Positions 8,314-17,105 are shown, numbered from the stretch's first letter. The stretch: 64,000 nucleotides of DNA from CALBPI01 sp039027435 (GCA_039027435.1 JBCCKF010000009.1:62001-126000); one strand, 5' to 3'. Numbers and translations: made by a program. The notes: generated by a model not told the origin, from the sequence alone.

Positions 8314-9186
8314 ATGGTCAGCGCAACCCGTATCGAGTCGGCGATTGAGTCCGCTCTGCAGGCGCATCTGTCGGATGATTGTCCGCCGCGACTCGCCAGC
8401 GCGGTGCGCTACGCGGTCATACCGGGTGGCGGTCGAATTCGTCCCCGGCTGACGCTGTCGGTTGCTGAGGCCTGTGGTTCGGATGATCCGGGCTGCGTCG
8501 ATGCCGCCGCGGTTTCCGTTGAGCTATTGCATTGCGCGTCCCTGGTCCACGATGACATGCCCTGTTTTGATGATGCGGATCTGAGGCGTGGCAAGCCCAC
8601 GGTGCATGTGGCGTTCGATGAGCGCCTGGCTCTGTTGGTTGGTGACGAGTTGATTGTCATGGCGTTTGAGGTGCTGGCCGCCGGTGCTGCGCGACACCCG
8701 GAGCGGCTGCAAGCGCTGATGCGGGTCATTGGCCGGTCGGTTGGAGCGCCGAGGGGCATCATCGCTGGCCAGGCCTATGAATGTGAGCCGGGCGTCGATC
8801 TGCGTGCCTACCAACAAGCCAAAACGGGCGCGCTGTTCTCGGCTGCATGTGCCGCCGGCGCTACCGCGGCAGGTGCCGATCCTGAGCCATGGTATGCGCT
8901 CGGCAAGCGCCTCGGTGAGGCCTACCAAGTGCTCGATGATTTGCGTGATCGCTATGAAACCGTAGAGGCGATCGGCAAGCCGGTGGGTCAGGATCTTCGC
9001 CACGCGAGGCCTAGCGCGGTCACGGAACTGGGATTCGAAGGTGCAATCGGACGACTCCAGAGTCTGGTCGACATCGCTGCCGAGTCCGTCCCACCGTGCC
9101 CTGGCCGCGAGGGGTTGATGGCAAAAATCAACGCACAGGGCGAGCAGGCGATCTCTCGTATCCGCGCCTTGTGCGAGGCCGCCTGA
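8314..9186 (+). CDS. crtE: geranylgeranyl diphosphate synthase CrtE
   Basis: 290 aa trans-prenyltransferase making C20 geranylgeranyl-PP for carotenoids and the bacteriochlorophyll tail. First aspartate-rich motif DDMPCFDDADLRRG (80-93), second DDLRD (208-212), both complete. ATG at 8314 follows a ggagggggc ribosome site (8300-8308). crtF begins 18 bases after the stop. Could be read as a general polyprenyl synthetase (IspA-like), but its place beside crtF and crtC supports CrtE. Confidence 0.94.
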   Translation: MVSATRIESAIESALQAHLSDDCPPRLASAVRYAVIPGGGRIRPRLTLSVAEACGSDDPGCVDAAAVSVELLHCASLVHDDMPCFDDADLRRGKPTVHVAFDERLALLVGDELIVMAFEVLAAGAARHPERLQALMRVIGRSVGAPRGIIAGQAYECEPGVDLRAYQQAKTGALFSAACAAGATAAGADPEPWYALGKRLGEAYQVLDDLRDRYETVEAIGKPVGQDLRHARPSAVTELGFEGAIGRLQSLVDIAAESVPPCPGREGLMAKINAQGEQAISRIRALCEAA

Positions 9187-9204
9187 ATCTCGAGGCAGGC
9201 CCTA

Positions 9205-10296
9205 ATGTCGGGTATTGACTGGCGTGACTGGCGCACGCGCCTGATCGCGAATCCGCGTTTCCGTCAGAAAGTCGCTCGTATCTGGCCGTTCTCCCTGATT
9301 GCCCGTCGACAAGCGCGTCGACTCTTCGATATTTCTGCAGGCTTTGTATACAGCCAGACGCTAATGGCGTGCGTTGAGCTTAACTGGTTCGAGCGTCTCG
9401 CGGATGGCCCGCTGGAGCGCACGGCACTCGCAACCGGCAGCGGTCTAGACGGGCCCGCCGCAGATCGCTTGATCAACGCGGCGATGGCGCTCGATTTGCT
9501 GGAAGGGCGAGCGAACTCTTGCGTTGCACTGGGGCCGCTAGGTGCTGCGCTGATTGGCGATCAGGGCATCACGTCGATGGCGGCGCATCATCACCTCCTG
9601 TATCAGGACCTTGCGGATCCGCTGGCGCTCCTGCGTGGTGAAACTTCGGCTACGCAACTTGGTGATTACTGGGGCTACGCCAAACAGGATCCGGGCTCAC
9701 TCGCCAGCGATCGCGTGGCTGCCTACAGCAGGCTAATGGCTGAGTCACAGCCGATGGTGTCGGAACAGGTACTCGCGGCCTATGACTTCGGCGGCGCTAA
9801 ACGGTTGCTGGATGTGGGCGGCGGTACGGGCGCGTTTGTTGGGGCGGTCGGGGCTGCTTATCCGGACCTCAAGCTGGAGGTTTTCGATTTACCCGGCGTT
9901 GCGGGGCTGCAGTCAGTGACCGGGGATCGCCCTGTGACTCGACATGCGGGCAACTTTTGTGACGATCCTTTGCCTTCAGGGGCTGACCTGATCTCCCTCG
10001 TTCGCATCATTCATGACCATGACGATGATGTCGTCGATCAATTGTTGACAAATATTCGGCAAAATTTGTCGGTTCGCGGAACACTATTAATCGCTGAACC
10101 ACTTGCCGGGACGCCCGGAGCGGAAACCGTCGGCGACGTCTATTTTGGGTTTTATCTGCTCGCCATGGGCAGCGGGAAAGCCAGAACTATCAACGAAATC
10201 AATGAGCTATTGACCCGAAATGGCTTTACTGAGGTGCGTATTCACCCCACCCCAGTACCGTTGATCGCCAGCGTTCTGTCGGCGAATCCAGTTTAA
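9205..10296 (+). CDS. crtF: hydroxyneurosporene O-methyltransferase CrtF
   Basis: 363 aa. An N-terminal dimerisation/winged-helix region (about 1-170) precedes a class I SAM-methyltransferase fold with the glycine motif LLDVGGGTGAF (201-211) and VRIIHDHDDD. It methylates the C1 hydroxyl left by CrtC. Typical purple-bacterial order crtE-crtF-bchC. The last ~60 codons and the gap behind are more A+T-rich than the rest. Confidence 0.94.
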   Translation: MSGIDWRDWRTRLIANPRFRQKVARIWPFSLIARRQARRLFDISAGFVYSQTLMACVELNWFERLADGPLERTALATGSGLDGPAADRLINAAMALDLLEGRANSCVALGPLGAALIGDQGITSMAAHHHLLYQDLADPLALLRGETSATQLGDYWGYAKQDPGSLASDRVAAYSRLMAESQPMVSEQVLAAYDFGGAKRLLDVGGGTGAFVGAVGAAYPDLKLEVFDLPGVAGLQSVTGDRPVTRHAGNFCDDPLPSGADLISLVRIIHDHDDDVVDQLLTNIRQNLSVRGTLLIAEPLAGTPGAETVGDVYFGFYLLAMGSGKARTINEINELLTRNGFTEVRIHPTPVPLIASVLSANPV

Positions 10297-10310
10297 TTTA
10301 CATATCAATC

Positions 10311-10328
10311 TGTCACACTGTCTTGACA
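10311..10328. promoter_or_regulatory. TGT-N12-ACA palindrome, PpsR/CrtJ-type operator upstream of bchC
   Basis: tgtcacactgtcttgaca fits TGT-N12-ACA exactly. It sits between crtF and bchC, where PpsR/CrtJ sites are known in Rhodobacter. It should control the bchCXYZ-puf transcription unit. The site contains TTGACA at 10323-10328, a possible -35 box. Confidence 0.7.
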
Positions 10329-10331
10329 CAT

Positions 10332-10355
10332 TGTCCAGCCTGCGTAAACTGGACA
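10332..10355. promoter_or_regulatory. inverted repeat between crtF and bchC
   Basis: TGTCCAG and CTGGACA form perfect 7-base arms separated by ten bases, starting four bases after the TGT-N12-ACA site. This is TGT-N18-ACA, so it is not a standard PpsR site. It may be a second operator or a leader-RNA hairpin of bchC. Confidence 0.45.
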
Positions 10356-10413
10356 CAGCTAACACGAGAAGATGACGAGGGGTTGTCTCTCAAGTTTGGG
10401 GTTTGGGATACAG

Positions 10414-11352
10414 ATGGACACAGTTGCCGTCGTTATGCAGGAACCAGGGTGCGTCGAATTGAATCGATTGGGCCTTGAAGCTTCCTCCAGCGAAGACCTG
10501 GTTGTTGATGTTGCGTACAGCGGCATCAGCACGGGTACAGAGCGTTTGCTGTGGCAGGGCAAGATGCCGCCGTTCCCGGGCATGGGTTATCCGCTGGTTC
10601 CTGGCTACGAAACGGTGGGTGTCGTACGTGAAGCCCCCGAGGCACTTCAGCATCGTGTCGGTGAGTTTGTATTCGTCTCCGGCGCTCGCTGCTACGGCGA
10701 TGTTCGCGGACTTTTTGGCGGTGCTGCCTCCCGGTTGATCACGCCGCCAGAGAAGGCTTTCGCGATTCCTGGCGAGTGGGGCGAGCAAGGTGTTCTGATC
10801 GCTTTGGCCGCAACAGCCCACCATGCCGCGTTCAGCGGGAATGCGATCCCCGAAGTGGTTGTTGGCCATGGCGTGCTGGGCCGACTGATCGCGCGGGTCA
10901 TTGTCGCTGCGGGCGCACCCGCACCGGTGGTTTGGGAGACCAACGCCACGCGCCGTGCCGGTGATACCGATTATCTCGTGATGGATCCCGCCGATGATTC
11001 GCGCACTGACTACAGAACGATCTGTGATGCGAGCGGCGACCAGTCCGCGATCAACTCACTCATTGCACGACTCGCCCATCGAGGAGAGCTCGTCCTCGCT
11101 GGTTTTTATGCGGGAGACGTCGCGTTCAATTTTCCTATGGCCTTCATGACTGAAGCACGGCTGACGGTCGCTGCCGAGTGGGCCGAGGAAGACCTGATTG
11201 CAGTGACAGACATGGTCCGGGACGGCCGTCTGTCGCTGGATGGGCTCATCACCCATCGCCTGTCAGCCACTGATGCTGATGATGCATACCGCATCGCTTT
11301 CGACGATGCGGATTGTCTGAAGATGATTCTCGATTGGAGGGACACCGAGTGA
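10414..11352 (+). CDS. bchC: bacteriochlorophyllide a dehydrogenase BchC
   Basis: 312 aa from the ATG at 10414 (MDTVAVVMQEPG); an in-frame ATG at 10372 would add 14 residues unlike the family N-terminus. BchC oxidises the 3-hydroxyethyl group of 3-hydroxyethyl bacteriochlorophyllide a to the 3-acetyl group. Family features: YSGISTGTERLLW, PGYETVG, a zinc-type medium-chain dehydrogenase fold, and VVGHGVLGRLIARV as the nucleotide-binding turn. The stop is overlapped by the GTG of bchX (GTGA). Confidence 0.95.
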   Translation: MDTVAVVMQEPGCVELNRLGLEASSSEDLVVDVAYSGISTGTERLLWQGKMPPFPGMGYPLVPGYETVGVVREAPEALQHRVGEFVFVSGARCYGDVRGLFGGAASRLITPPEKAFAIPGEWGEQGVLIALAATAHHAAFSGNAIPEVVVGHGVLGRLIARVIVAAGAPAPVVWETNATRRAGDTDYLVMDPADDSRTDYRTICDASGDQSAINSLIARLAHRGELVLAGFYAGDVAFNFPMAFMTEARLTVAAEWAEEDLIAVTDMVRDGRLSLDGLITHRLSATDADDAYRIAFDDADCLKMILDWRDTE

Positions 11353-12371
11353 GTAGTAAAGACAACGTTACCGAAATCAAAGTCGATCCGAGTATCCGCC
11401 GGCGCGATCAGTTACGAGCTGAGGCGCGTGTCGAGCCGGATCCCGTTCCGAACGGTGAGGTCACGAAGGAAACCCAGATCATCGCGATCTACGGTAAAGG
11501 CGGTATCGGCAAGAGCTTCACGCTTTCCAACCTCTCTTACATGATGGCGCAGCAAGGCAAAAAAGTGCTGCTCATCGGCTGCGATCCAAAGAGCGATACC
11601 ACTTCCTTGTTATTCGGTGGCAAGAGTTGCCCGACGATCATCGAAACCTCTGCGCGCAAGAAAGCGGCGGGTGAGGAAGTCGAGATTGGCGATGTGTGTT
11701 TCAAGCGAGATGGTGTCTATGCCATGGAGCTTGGTGGGCCGGAAGTCGGTCGCGGTTGCGGCGGTCGCGGCATTATTCACGGATTCGAGTTGCTCGAGAA
11801 ACTGGGTTTCCACGAGTGGGATTTCGATTACGTGCTGCTCGATTTCCTGGGCGATGTCGTCTGCGGCGGTTTTGGTTTGCCAATCGCTCGCGACATGTGC
11901 CAGAAGGTGATTGTGGTCGGCTCAAACGATCTGCAGTCGTTGTACGTTGCAAACAATGTCTGCTCCGCGGTTGAGTACTTCCGCAAGCTCGGCGGCAACG
12001 TGGGTGTTGCGGGCATGGCGATCAACAAAGACGACGGCACCGGTGAGGCGGCGGCATTTGCCAAAGCCGTTGGTATTCCCGTGCTAGCCGCGATCCCGGC
12101 GGACGACGATATCCGACGCAAAAGCGCCAATTACGAAATTGTCGGTAAGCCTGGCGGTCAGTGGGCATCGTTGTTTGAAGGTCTCGCAACGCAGGTTGCA
12201 GAAGCGCCGCCTCAGCAACCTCATCCGCTCGATCAGGATGGTTTGCTCGGGCTGTTCTCCAGTGAAGAGACAGGCGGTGATGTCGTTCTTGAGCCTGCGT
12301 CACCCGCTGACATGCGTGGCGCCAGTTTCGAGCCGCGCGAATCTCTCGAGGTCATCTACGACGCCGTTTAG
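11349..12371 (+). CDS. bchX: chlorophyllide a reductase iron protein BchX
   Basis: 340 aa, NifH-like ATPase of the chlorophyllide reductase (BchXYZ) that reduces the B ring of chlorophyllide a, the step that makes a bacteriochlorin. P-loop GKGGIGKS (49-56); the two 4Fe-4S ligands are Cys137 (GRGCGGRG) and Cys172 (DVVCGGFG). GTG start chosen because a perfect GGAGG (11336-11340) precedes it by eight bases and it overlaps the bchC stop. Confidence 0.98.
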   Translation: MSSKDNVTEIKVDPSIRRRDQLRAEARVEPDPVPNGEVTKETQIIAIYGKGGIGKSFTLSNLSYMMAQQGKKVLLIGCDPKSDTTSLLFGGKSCPTIIETSARKKAAGEEVEIGDVCFKRDGVYAMELGGPEVGRGCGGRGIIHGFELLEKLGFHEWDFDYVLLDFLGDVVCGGFGLPIARDMCQKVIVVGSNDLQSLYVANNVCSAVEYFRKLGGNVGVAGMAINKDDGTGEAAAFAKAVGIPVLAAIPADDDIRRKSANYEIVGKPGGQWASLFEGLATQVAEAPPQQPHPLDQDGLLGLFSSEETGGDVVLEPASPADMRGASFEPRESLEVIYDAV

Positions 12372-12387
12372 GCATCGGGGCGAGATC

Positions 12388-13875
12388 ATGGAGAGGGATA
12401 ACACACCAATCGACGAGGCGGGCGGCTGCCACTCAAAAGATGAGATGCGCAAGGCTGCATCCAAGGCCGGTAACGGCGAGCTCATGGCTAAGTTCGCCAA
12501 AGACTATCCGATGGGGCCGCATGATCAGCCGCAGAGCATGTGCCCTGCGTTCGGTTCATTGCGCGTTGGTTTACGCATGCGCAGGACCGCGACGATATTG
12601 TCGGGGTCTGCGTGCTGCGTCTATGGGCTGACATTTACATCGCATTTCTACGGGGCGCGCAGAACGGTCGGTTATGTGCCGTTCAATTCCGAGTCACTGG
12701 TGACCGGAAAACTCTATGAAGACATCCGCGATGCGGTACATGAGATGGCCGATCCGGAACACTACGATGCGATCGTCGTGACCAATCTGTGTGTGCCGAC
12801 AGCGTCGGGCGTGCCGCTGCAAATGCTGCCGAAGGAAATCAACGGCGTGCGAATTGTGGGTATCGACGTACCCGGCTTTGGTGTCCCGACCCACGCGGAA
12901 GCGAAAGATGTGCTTGCAGGTGCGATGCTCAACTACGCGAGGACGGAAGCTGAGCTCGGACCGGTTGCCGCACCGCGCCAGCAAACCGATGCGGATCTGC
13001 CACGAATTGCGTTGCTTGGAGAGATGTTCCCGGCAGACCCCGTAACGATCGATCAGCTATTGCGGCCGATGGGTCTCAGCGCAGGTCCTGTCGTGCCGAC
13101 ACGTGAGTGGCGAGAGCTTTATGAAGCGCTGGCATGCCCCGCGGTAGCCGCGATTCATCCCTTCTACACAGCATCATTGCGTGAGTTCAAGGCTGCAGGT
13201 CGTGTCGCTTTTGGTTCTGCTCCGGTGGGTAAAGACGGCACCGCGGACTGGTTGCGCTCTGTGGGCAATGCCATGGGGATTGAGAAGTCGCGTGTCGATC
13301 AGGCGAGCAACGCCGCGCTTGGGATGATCTCGGAAGTGCTCTCTAAAGTGAAAGTGGATGGCCGCATCACGCTTTCGGGTTACGAAGGCTCAGAGCTGTT
13401 GGTGGCGCGCCTGTTGAAAGAGTGTGGGGCGGACGTCCGTTACGTCGGTACCGCCTGTCCGAAAACGCCGTATTCCGAAGCGGACCGCGATTGGCTCGAG
13501 TCTCGTGGCGTACACGTCCAATACCGAGCGTCTTTGGAACAAGACATTGCGGCGATGAACGAGTTCGATCCTGATCTCGCCGTGGGCACGACGCCAGTAG
13601 TGCAGGCGGCAAAAGAGCAGTCCAGACCGGCGCTGTATTTCACAAACCTGATTTCGGCGCGGCCGCTGATGGGTGCGCCCGGCCCCGCGGCGCTATCCGC
13701 AGTCGTCAACGCAGCCATTGCACAGAAGCCGCGCTTCGATGAGATGGACGCGTTTTTCGAAGGCGTCGGAAAAGGCCACACGGCAGGTATCTGGCGAGAC
13801 ACACCGCCACCGCCGCCGAAGCCGCGTCGACCGCGTCCCGCGCCCAAGAAAGATGTAGCGGAGTCGATAGTCTGA
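12388..13875 (+). CDS. bchY: chlorophyllide a reductase subunit Y, BchY
   Basis: 495 aa NifD/BchN-like subunit of the catalytic BchYZ core. Candidate cluster cysteines: Cys52 (SMCPAFGSLR), Cys76/77 (GSACCVYGL) and Cys135 (TNLCVPTASG). The C-terminal tail is Pro/Lys/Arg-rich (TPPPPPKPRRPRP), probably disordered. ATG at 12388 lies 17 bases after bchX; the frame is open further upstream inside bchX but that extension lacks homology. Overlaps bchZ by one base. Confidence 0.97.
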   Translation: MERDNTPIDEAGGCHSKDEMRKAASKAGNGELMAKFAKDYPMGPHDQPQSMCPAFGSLRVGLRMRRTATILSGSACCVYGLTFTSHFYGARRTVGYVPFNSESLVTGKLYEDIRDAVHEMADPEHYDAIVVTNLCVPTASGVPLQMLPKEINGVRIVGIDVPGFGVPTHAEAKDVLAGAMLNYARTEAELGPVAAPRQQTDADLPRIALLGEMFPADPVTIDQLLRPMGLSAGPVVPTREWRELYEALACPAVAAIHPFYTASLREFKAAGRVAFGSAPVGKDGTADWLRSVGNAMGIEKSRVDQASNAALGMISEVLSKVKVDGRITLSGYEGSELLVARLLKECGADVRYVGTACPKTPYSEADRDWLESRGVHVQYRASLEQDIAAMNEFDPDLAVGTTPVVQAAKEQSRPALYFTNLISARPLMGAPGPAALSAVVNAAIAQKPRFDEMDAFFEGVGKGHTAGIWRDTPPPPPKPRRPRPAPKKDVAESIV

Positions 13876-15320
13876 TGTTGATTCTCGATCATGATCGCGC
13901 TGGCGGCTACTGGGGTTCTGTCTACGTATTCACGGCAGTCAAAGGACTGCAGGTGATCATCGATGGTCCGGTGGGTTGCGAGAATCTCCCTGTGACTTCG
14001 GTCCTGCACTACACCGATGGTTTGCCACCGCACGAGTTGCCGATCGTCGTTACCGGCCTCGGTGAGGAAGAGCTTGGTCAAACCGGCACCGAAGGCGCGA
14101 TGCGTCGTGCGCATGAAGTGCTGAATAGCGACCAGCCAAGTGTCGTGGTTACCGGTTCCATCGCAGAGATGATCGGTGGCGGTGTCACACCGGAAGGCAC
14201 AGGCATCAAGCGCTTCCTGCCGCGCACGATCGATGAAGACCAGTGGCAAAGCGCAGACCGGGCCATGTACTGGTTGTGGCAGGAGTTCGGTCCGAAAAAG
14301 ATCAGAGCGCCTCGGAAACGTCCTGAGGGTGCCAAGCCGCGGGTCAACATCATCGGGCCGGCTTACGGCCACTTCAATATGCCCTCAGATCTCGCCGAGA
14401 TTCAGCGACTGGTTGAAGGTATCGGTGCGGAAATCAACATGGTGTTCCCATTGGGTACGCACCTGACCGAAATCAAGAATCTGTGTAATGCAGATGTCAA
14501 TATCTGCATGTATCGCGAGTTCGGTCGGCTGCTCTGCGAAAACCTGGAGCGACCCTATCTACAGGCGCCCATTGGTTTGCATAGCACGACCGCATTCCTG
14601 CGTGAATTGGGCCAGTTGCTCGATCTCGATCCGGAACCGTTCATCGAACGCGAGAAGCACACGACGATCAAACCACTATGGGACCTGTGGCGTTCAGTGA
14701 CACAGGATTTCTTTGCGACCGCGAGTTTTGGTGTGGTCGCCAACGAGACTTATGTTCGCGGGCTGAAGAAATTTCTGACCGACGATTTGGGTCTGCCCTG
14801 CAATTTCGCGATTTCTCGTTGTGCCGGTTCGAAGACCGACAACGCAGAGATTCGTCGCTTGATTCATGAGCAGGGCCCGCTGGTCGTGTTCGGCAGTTAC
14901 AACGAACGCATGTACATCGCTGAGGCAGGTAACCGCGCGCAGTACATCCCCGCTTCGTTCCCGGGCGCGGTGATCCGAAGACACACCGGTACACCATTCA
15001 TGGGTTATAGCGGCGCGACGTATATCGTGCAGGAAGTTTGCAACGCATTGTTCGATGCGCTGTTCAATATATTGCCGCTCGGTACACAGCTGGATCAGGT
15101 CAGCGAGACGCCCGCACGAATCAGCGGCGTGTCCTGGTCTGACAATGCGAAGCAGACGTTTGACGCTCATATCGCCGAGCAACCCATTCTCGTACGGATT
15201 TCAGCTGCCAAGCAGCTGCGCGACGCCATCGATCGAGATGCGCGAGATCGCGAAACCGACGAGGTCACACAAAAAGATGTCCATCGCGTGCTAGCGAATG
15301 GGCGCACCGCTGCCGCCTGA
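13875..15320 (+). CDS. bchZ: chlorophyllide a reductase subunit Z, BchZ
   Basis: 481 aa NifK/BchB-like partner of BchY. GPVGCENLPVT (Cys35) is the cluster-binding signature; GPAYGHFNMPSDLAEI and GVVANETYVRGLKKF are family-specific. ATG follows the bchY stop in the TGATG pattern. pufQ starts 18 bases downstream, so bchCXYZ and puf are probably one superoperon. Confidence 0.97.
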   Translation: MLILDHDRAGGYWGSVYVFTAVKGLQVIIDGPVGCENLPVTSVLHYTDGLPPHELPIVVTGLGEEELGQTGTEGAMRRAHEVLNSDQPSVVVTGSIAEMIGGGVTPEGTGIKRFLPRTIDEDQWQSADRAMYWLWQEFGPKKIRAPRKRPEGAKPRVNIIGPAYGHFNMPSDLAEIQRLVEGIGAEINMVFPLGTHLTEIKNLCNADVNICMYREFGRLLCENLERPYLQAPIGLHSTTAFLRELGQLLDLDPEPFIEREKHTTIKPLWDLWRSVTQDFFATASFGVVANETYVRGLKKFLTDDLGLPCNFAISRCAGSKTDNAEIRRLIHEQGPLVVFGSYNERMYIAEAGNRAQYIPASFPGAVIRRHTGTPFMGYSGATYIVQEVCNALFDALFNILPLGTQLDQVSETPARISGVSWSDNAKQTFDAHIAEQPILVRISAAKQLRDAIDRDARDRETDEVTQKDVHRVLANGRTAAA

Positions 15321-15337
15321 GCGGATAGGAGAAAACC

Positions 15338-15562
15338 ATGAACGTTGTCACCGATCAATCAAAACACAACCCGGCAAGTCAGACCCATTTCCGAGTGCTG
15401 TCGGGTGTGTGTTTTCTCGCGATGTTCCCGGTCGCACTCGTGGCTCGCGCCTCTAACTGGCGCTGGCAGCCCTGGCCGCCCGGACGACAAGGATATCGAT
15501 CGGCGTATCGCGAAGCGGTGAATGCCGCCAAAACTGCAGCAGCGATAGCGCTGTCTGCTTAA
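15338..15562 (+). CDS. pufQ: PufQ, bacteriochlorophyll supply/assembly protein
   Basis: 74 aa with one membrane segment (VLSGVCFLAMFPVALVARA, about residues 20-38). Position directly between bchZ and pufB, size and single-helix layout match PufQ, which promotes bacteriochlorophyll formation and antenna assembly. Sequence conservation in this family is weak, so the name leans on context. Good ribosome site (ataggag, 15325-15331). Confidence 0.8.
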   Translation: MNVVTDQSKHNPASQTHFRVLSGVCFLAMFPVALVARASNWRWQPWPPGRQGYRSAYREAVNAAKTAAAIALSA

Positions 15563-15601
15563 ACCAGTTTTGGTGATCGATCTTCGGGTGGATTGCCAGG
15601 A

Positions 15602-15643
15602 CCCCGGCCACGCGGGGATTTGTGTGGTAACGGCCATCTGGCC
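15602..15643 (+). other. two small hairpins in the pufQ-pufB spacer
   Basis: CCCCG (15602-15606) pairs with CGGGG (15613-15617), and GGCC (15632-15635) with GGCC (15640-15643). They lie in the 102-base spacer before pufB, where processing of pufQ from the abundant pufBA message occurs in related bacteria. No T run follows, so they are not terminators. Confidence 0.4.
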
Positions 15644-15664
15644 ATCGTCAAAAGGAAAACCACT

Positions 15665-15877
15665 ATGGCTGAAAACGGAGGCTCGATGACGGGTCTTACC
15701 GCCAACGGAGCCAAGGAGTACCACAAGCTGTTCATGTCTAGCACGATCGGCTACGTGGTTGTTGCAATCATTGCGCACTTCTTGGTCTGGAACTGGCGTC
15801 CATGGTTCCCTGGGGTAGAAGGCTACTCCTCGGCGCTCGATACGGTAGCTACGGCTGCTAGAACTTTGCTTGGATAG
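15665..15877 (+). CDS. pufB: light-harvesting 1 beta subunit PufB
   Basis: 70 aa from the ATG preceded by aaaagg (15650-15655). Single membrane helix (GYVVVAIIAHFLVWNWRPW) containing the bacteriochlorophyll-ligand His in AHFLVW, followed by the conserved WRPWFPG. Forms the LH1 ring with PufA around the reaction centre in the inner membrane. Confidence 0.97.
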   Translation: MAENGGSMTGLTANGAKEYHKLFMSSTIGYVVVAIIAHFLVWNWRPWFPGVEGYSSALDTVATAARTLLG

Positions 15878-15889
15878 GAGAGCGAAATT

Positions 15890-16099
15890 ATGTGGCGTAT
15901 ATGGCTAATGTTCGACCCACGTCGAGCTCTCGTCGCCTTGGTTGCGTTCCTTGCTGTTCTGGCGTTCTCAATCCATTTCATTGTGCTGTCGACTGACAGA
16001 TTCAATTGGATCGAAGGGCCAAGCGCAGCAGTAACGGAGATTGATCTGACGCAGGCAGTTGCCCAAAAGCAACCAACTGCGCTGGATGTCCTCAGCTGA
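15890..16099 (+). CDS. pufA: light-harvesting 1 alpha subunit PufA
   Basis: 69 aa. N-terminal MWRIWLMFDPRRAL is the standard LH1-alpha cytoplasmic start; helix LVALVAFLAVLAFSIHFIVL carries the BChl-ligand His; STDRFNW follows. Starts 12 bases after pufB with a ggagag site. The ~25-residue periplasmic tail is ordinary. Followed by a strong terminator-like hairpin. Confidence 0.97.
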   Translation: MWRIWLMFDPRRALVALVAFLAVLAFSIHFIVLSTDRFNWIEGPSAAVTEIDLTQAVAQKQPTALDVLS

Positions 16100-16110
16100 G
16101 GCAGGCGCTG

Positions 16111-16174
16111 ACAGTCCGGCTGTTCTTCGACGTCGGTCGAAGACAGTCATTGGAGAATGGTCGGGCTGTTTTTT
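16111..16174 (+). terminator. pufA-pufL intercistronic terminator/attenuator with nested hairpin
   Basis: Outer arms 16111-16120 (acagtccggc) and 16160-16169 (gtcgggctgt) pair over ten bases with two G-U pairs and are followed directly by a T-rich run (ttttttgttcttttt, 16169-16183). An inner hairpin pairs tcttcgac (16124-16131) with gtcgaaga (16136-16143). Such a structure is expected to end or protect most pufBA transcripts, giving excess antenna over reaction-centre mRNA. Confidence 0.75.
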
Positions 16175-16210
16175 GTTCTTTTTGACGAAAAGATTTGCTT
16201 ACAGAGTAGG

Positions 16211-16257
16211 CCGCGATCAGGGAGTTGGGGATTGGTGATCCGTTAATCCCGCGGAGG
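16211..16257 (+). promoter_or_regulatory. pufL leader structure touching the ribosome binding site
   Basis: Nested arms CCGCG (16211-16215)/CGCGG (16250-16254) and GGGATT (16228-16233)/AATCCC (16245-16250) come just before pufL. They share base 16250, so full pairing of both is not possible at once. The outer arm covers the first two bases of the GGAGG ribosome site (16253-16257). It may act as a 5' mRNA stabiliser or slow pufL translation. Confidence 0.4.
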
Positions 16258-16265
16258 AAAATAAA

Positions 16266-17090
16266 ATGGCGATGTTAAGTTTCGAAAGAAAATATCGAAT
16301 AAAGGGGGGGACGCTGCTCGGCGGAGATCTATTTGATTTCTGGTTTGGGCCGTTCTATGTCGGATTCTTTGGTGTGCTGGGCTTTGTGTTTACGCTGCTC
16401 GGTGTTGCCATGGTGTTCTACGGTATTGCCCTCGGTGGCACGTGGAATATCTGGCTGATCAATATTCCCCCACCGGATATCACGTACGGCCTTGGGCCGG
16501 CACCGATTAAGGAGGGCGGCCTGTGGCAGATCATCACGATCTGTGCGGTGGGATCGTTCTCCTGCTGGGCGCTGCGTGAGGTGGAAATCTGTCGCAAGCT
16601 CGGCATCGGCTACCACGTGCCGTTCGCTTTTTCGGCGGCAATTCTCGCGTACGTTACGCTGGAAGTGATTCGTCCGATCTGGATGGGTGCCTGGGGTCAT
16701 GCATTCCCATACGGGATCATGCGCCACCTCGATTGGGTGTCGAACACCGGCTATGCGTATGTGAATTTCCACTACAACCCCGCGCATATGATCGCGATTA
16801 CGTTCTTCTTCACGACGACGCTCGCATTGGGTTTGCACGGGGGCGCGATCCTGTCGGCGGTCAACCCTGGAAAAGGGAAGAAAGTCGCAACGGCAGAGCA
16901 TGAAAACTCCTACTTCCGCGACTCTATCGGTTACTCGATCGGATCGTTGGGCATTCACCGACTGGGCTTGCTGCTCGCACTGAATGCTGGCTTCTGGAGT
17001 GCGGTCTGCATCGTAATCAGTGGCACGCTCTGGACAGAGAGTTGGGTTGACTGGTGGGAATGGTGGCGCGAGCTATCCATCTGGGGCTAA
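16266..17090 (+). CDS. pufL: photosynthetic reaction centre L subunit PufL
   Basis: 274 aa, five membrane helices. Binds the special-pair and accessory bacteriochlorophylls, bacteriopheophytin and quinone. HLDWVSNTGYAY and FHYNPAHMIAITFFF carry the accessory and special-pair BChl histidines; LGLHGGAIL and GSLGIHRLGLLL carry the non-haem iron histidines. Ribosome site GGAGG at 16253-16257. pufM begins 15 bases after the stop. Confidence 0.98.
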   Translation: MAMLSFERKYRIKGGTLLGGDLFDFWFGPFYVGFFGVLGFVFTLLGVAMVFYGIALGGTWNIWLINIPPPDITYGLGPAPIKEGGLWQIITICAVGSFSCWALREVEICRKLGIGYHVPFAFSAAILAYVTLEVIRPIWMGAWGHAFPYGIMRHLDWVSNTGYAYVNFHYNPAHMIAITFFFTTTLALGLHGGAILSAVNPGKGKKVATAEHENSYFRDSIGYSIGSLGIHRLGLLLALNAGFWSAVCIVISGTLWTESWVDWWEWWRELSIWG

Positions 17091-17105
17091 AGGAAGACAT
17101 TCATC

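Noticed and set aside
12139..12387. Upstream extension of bchY inside bchX
   Set aside because: The extra 83 codons lie wholly in the bchX coding region in another frame and have no BchY-like sequence.
13440..14372. 310-codon leftward frame
   Set aside because: Antisense to the bchY/bchZ junction; high-GC shadow frame.
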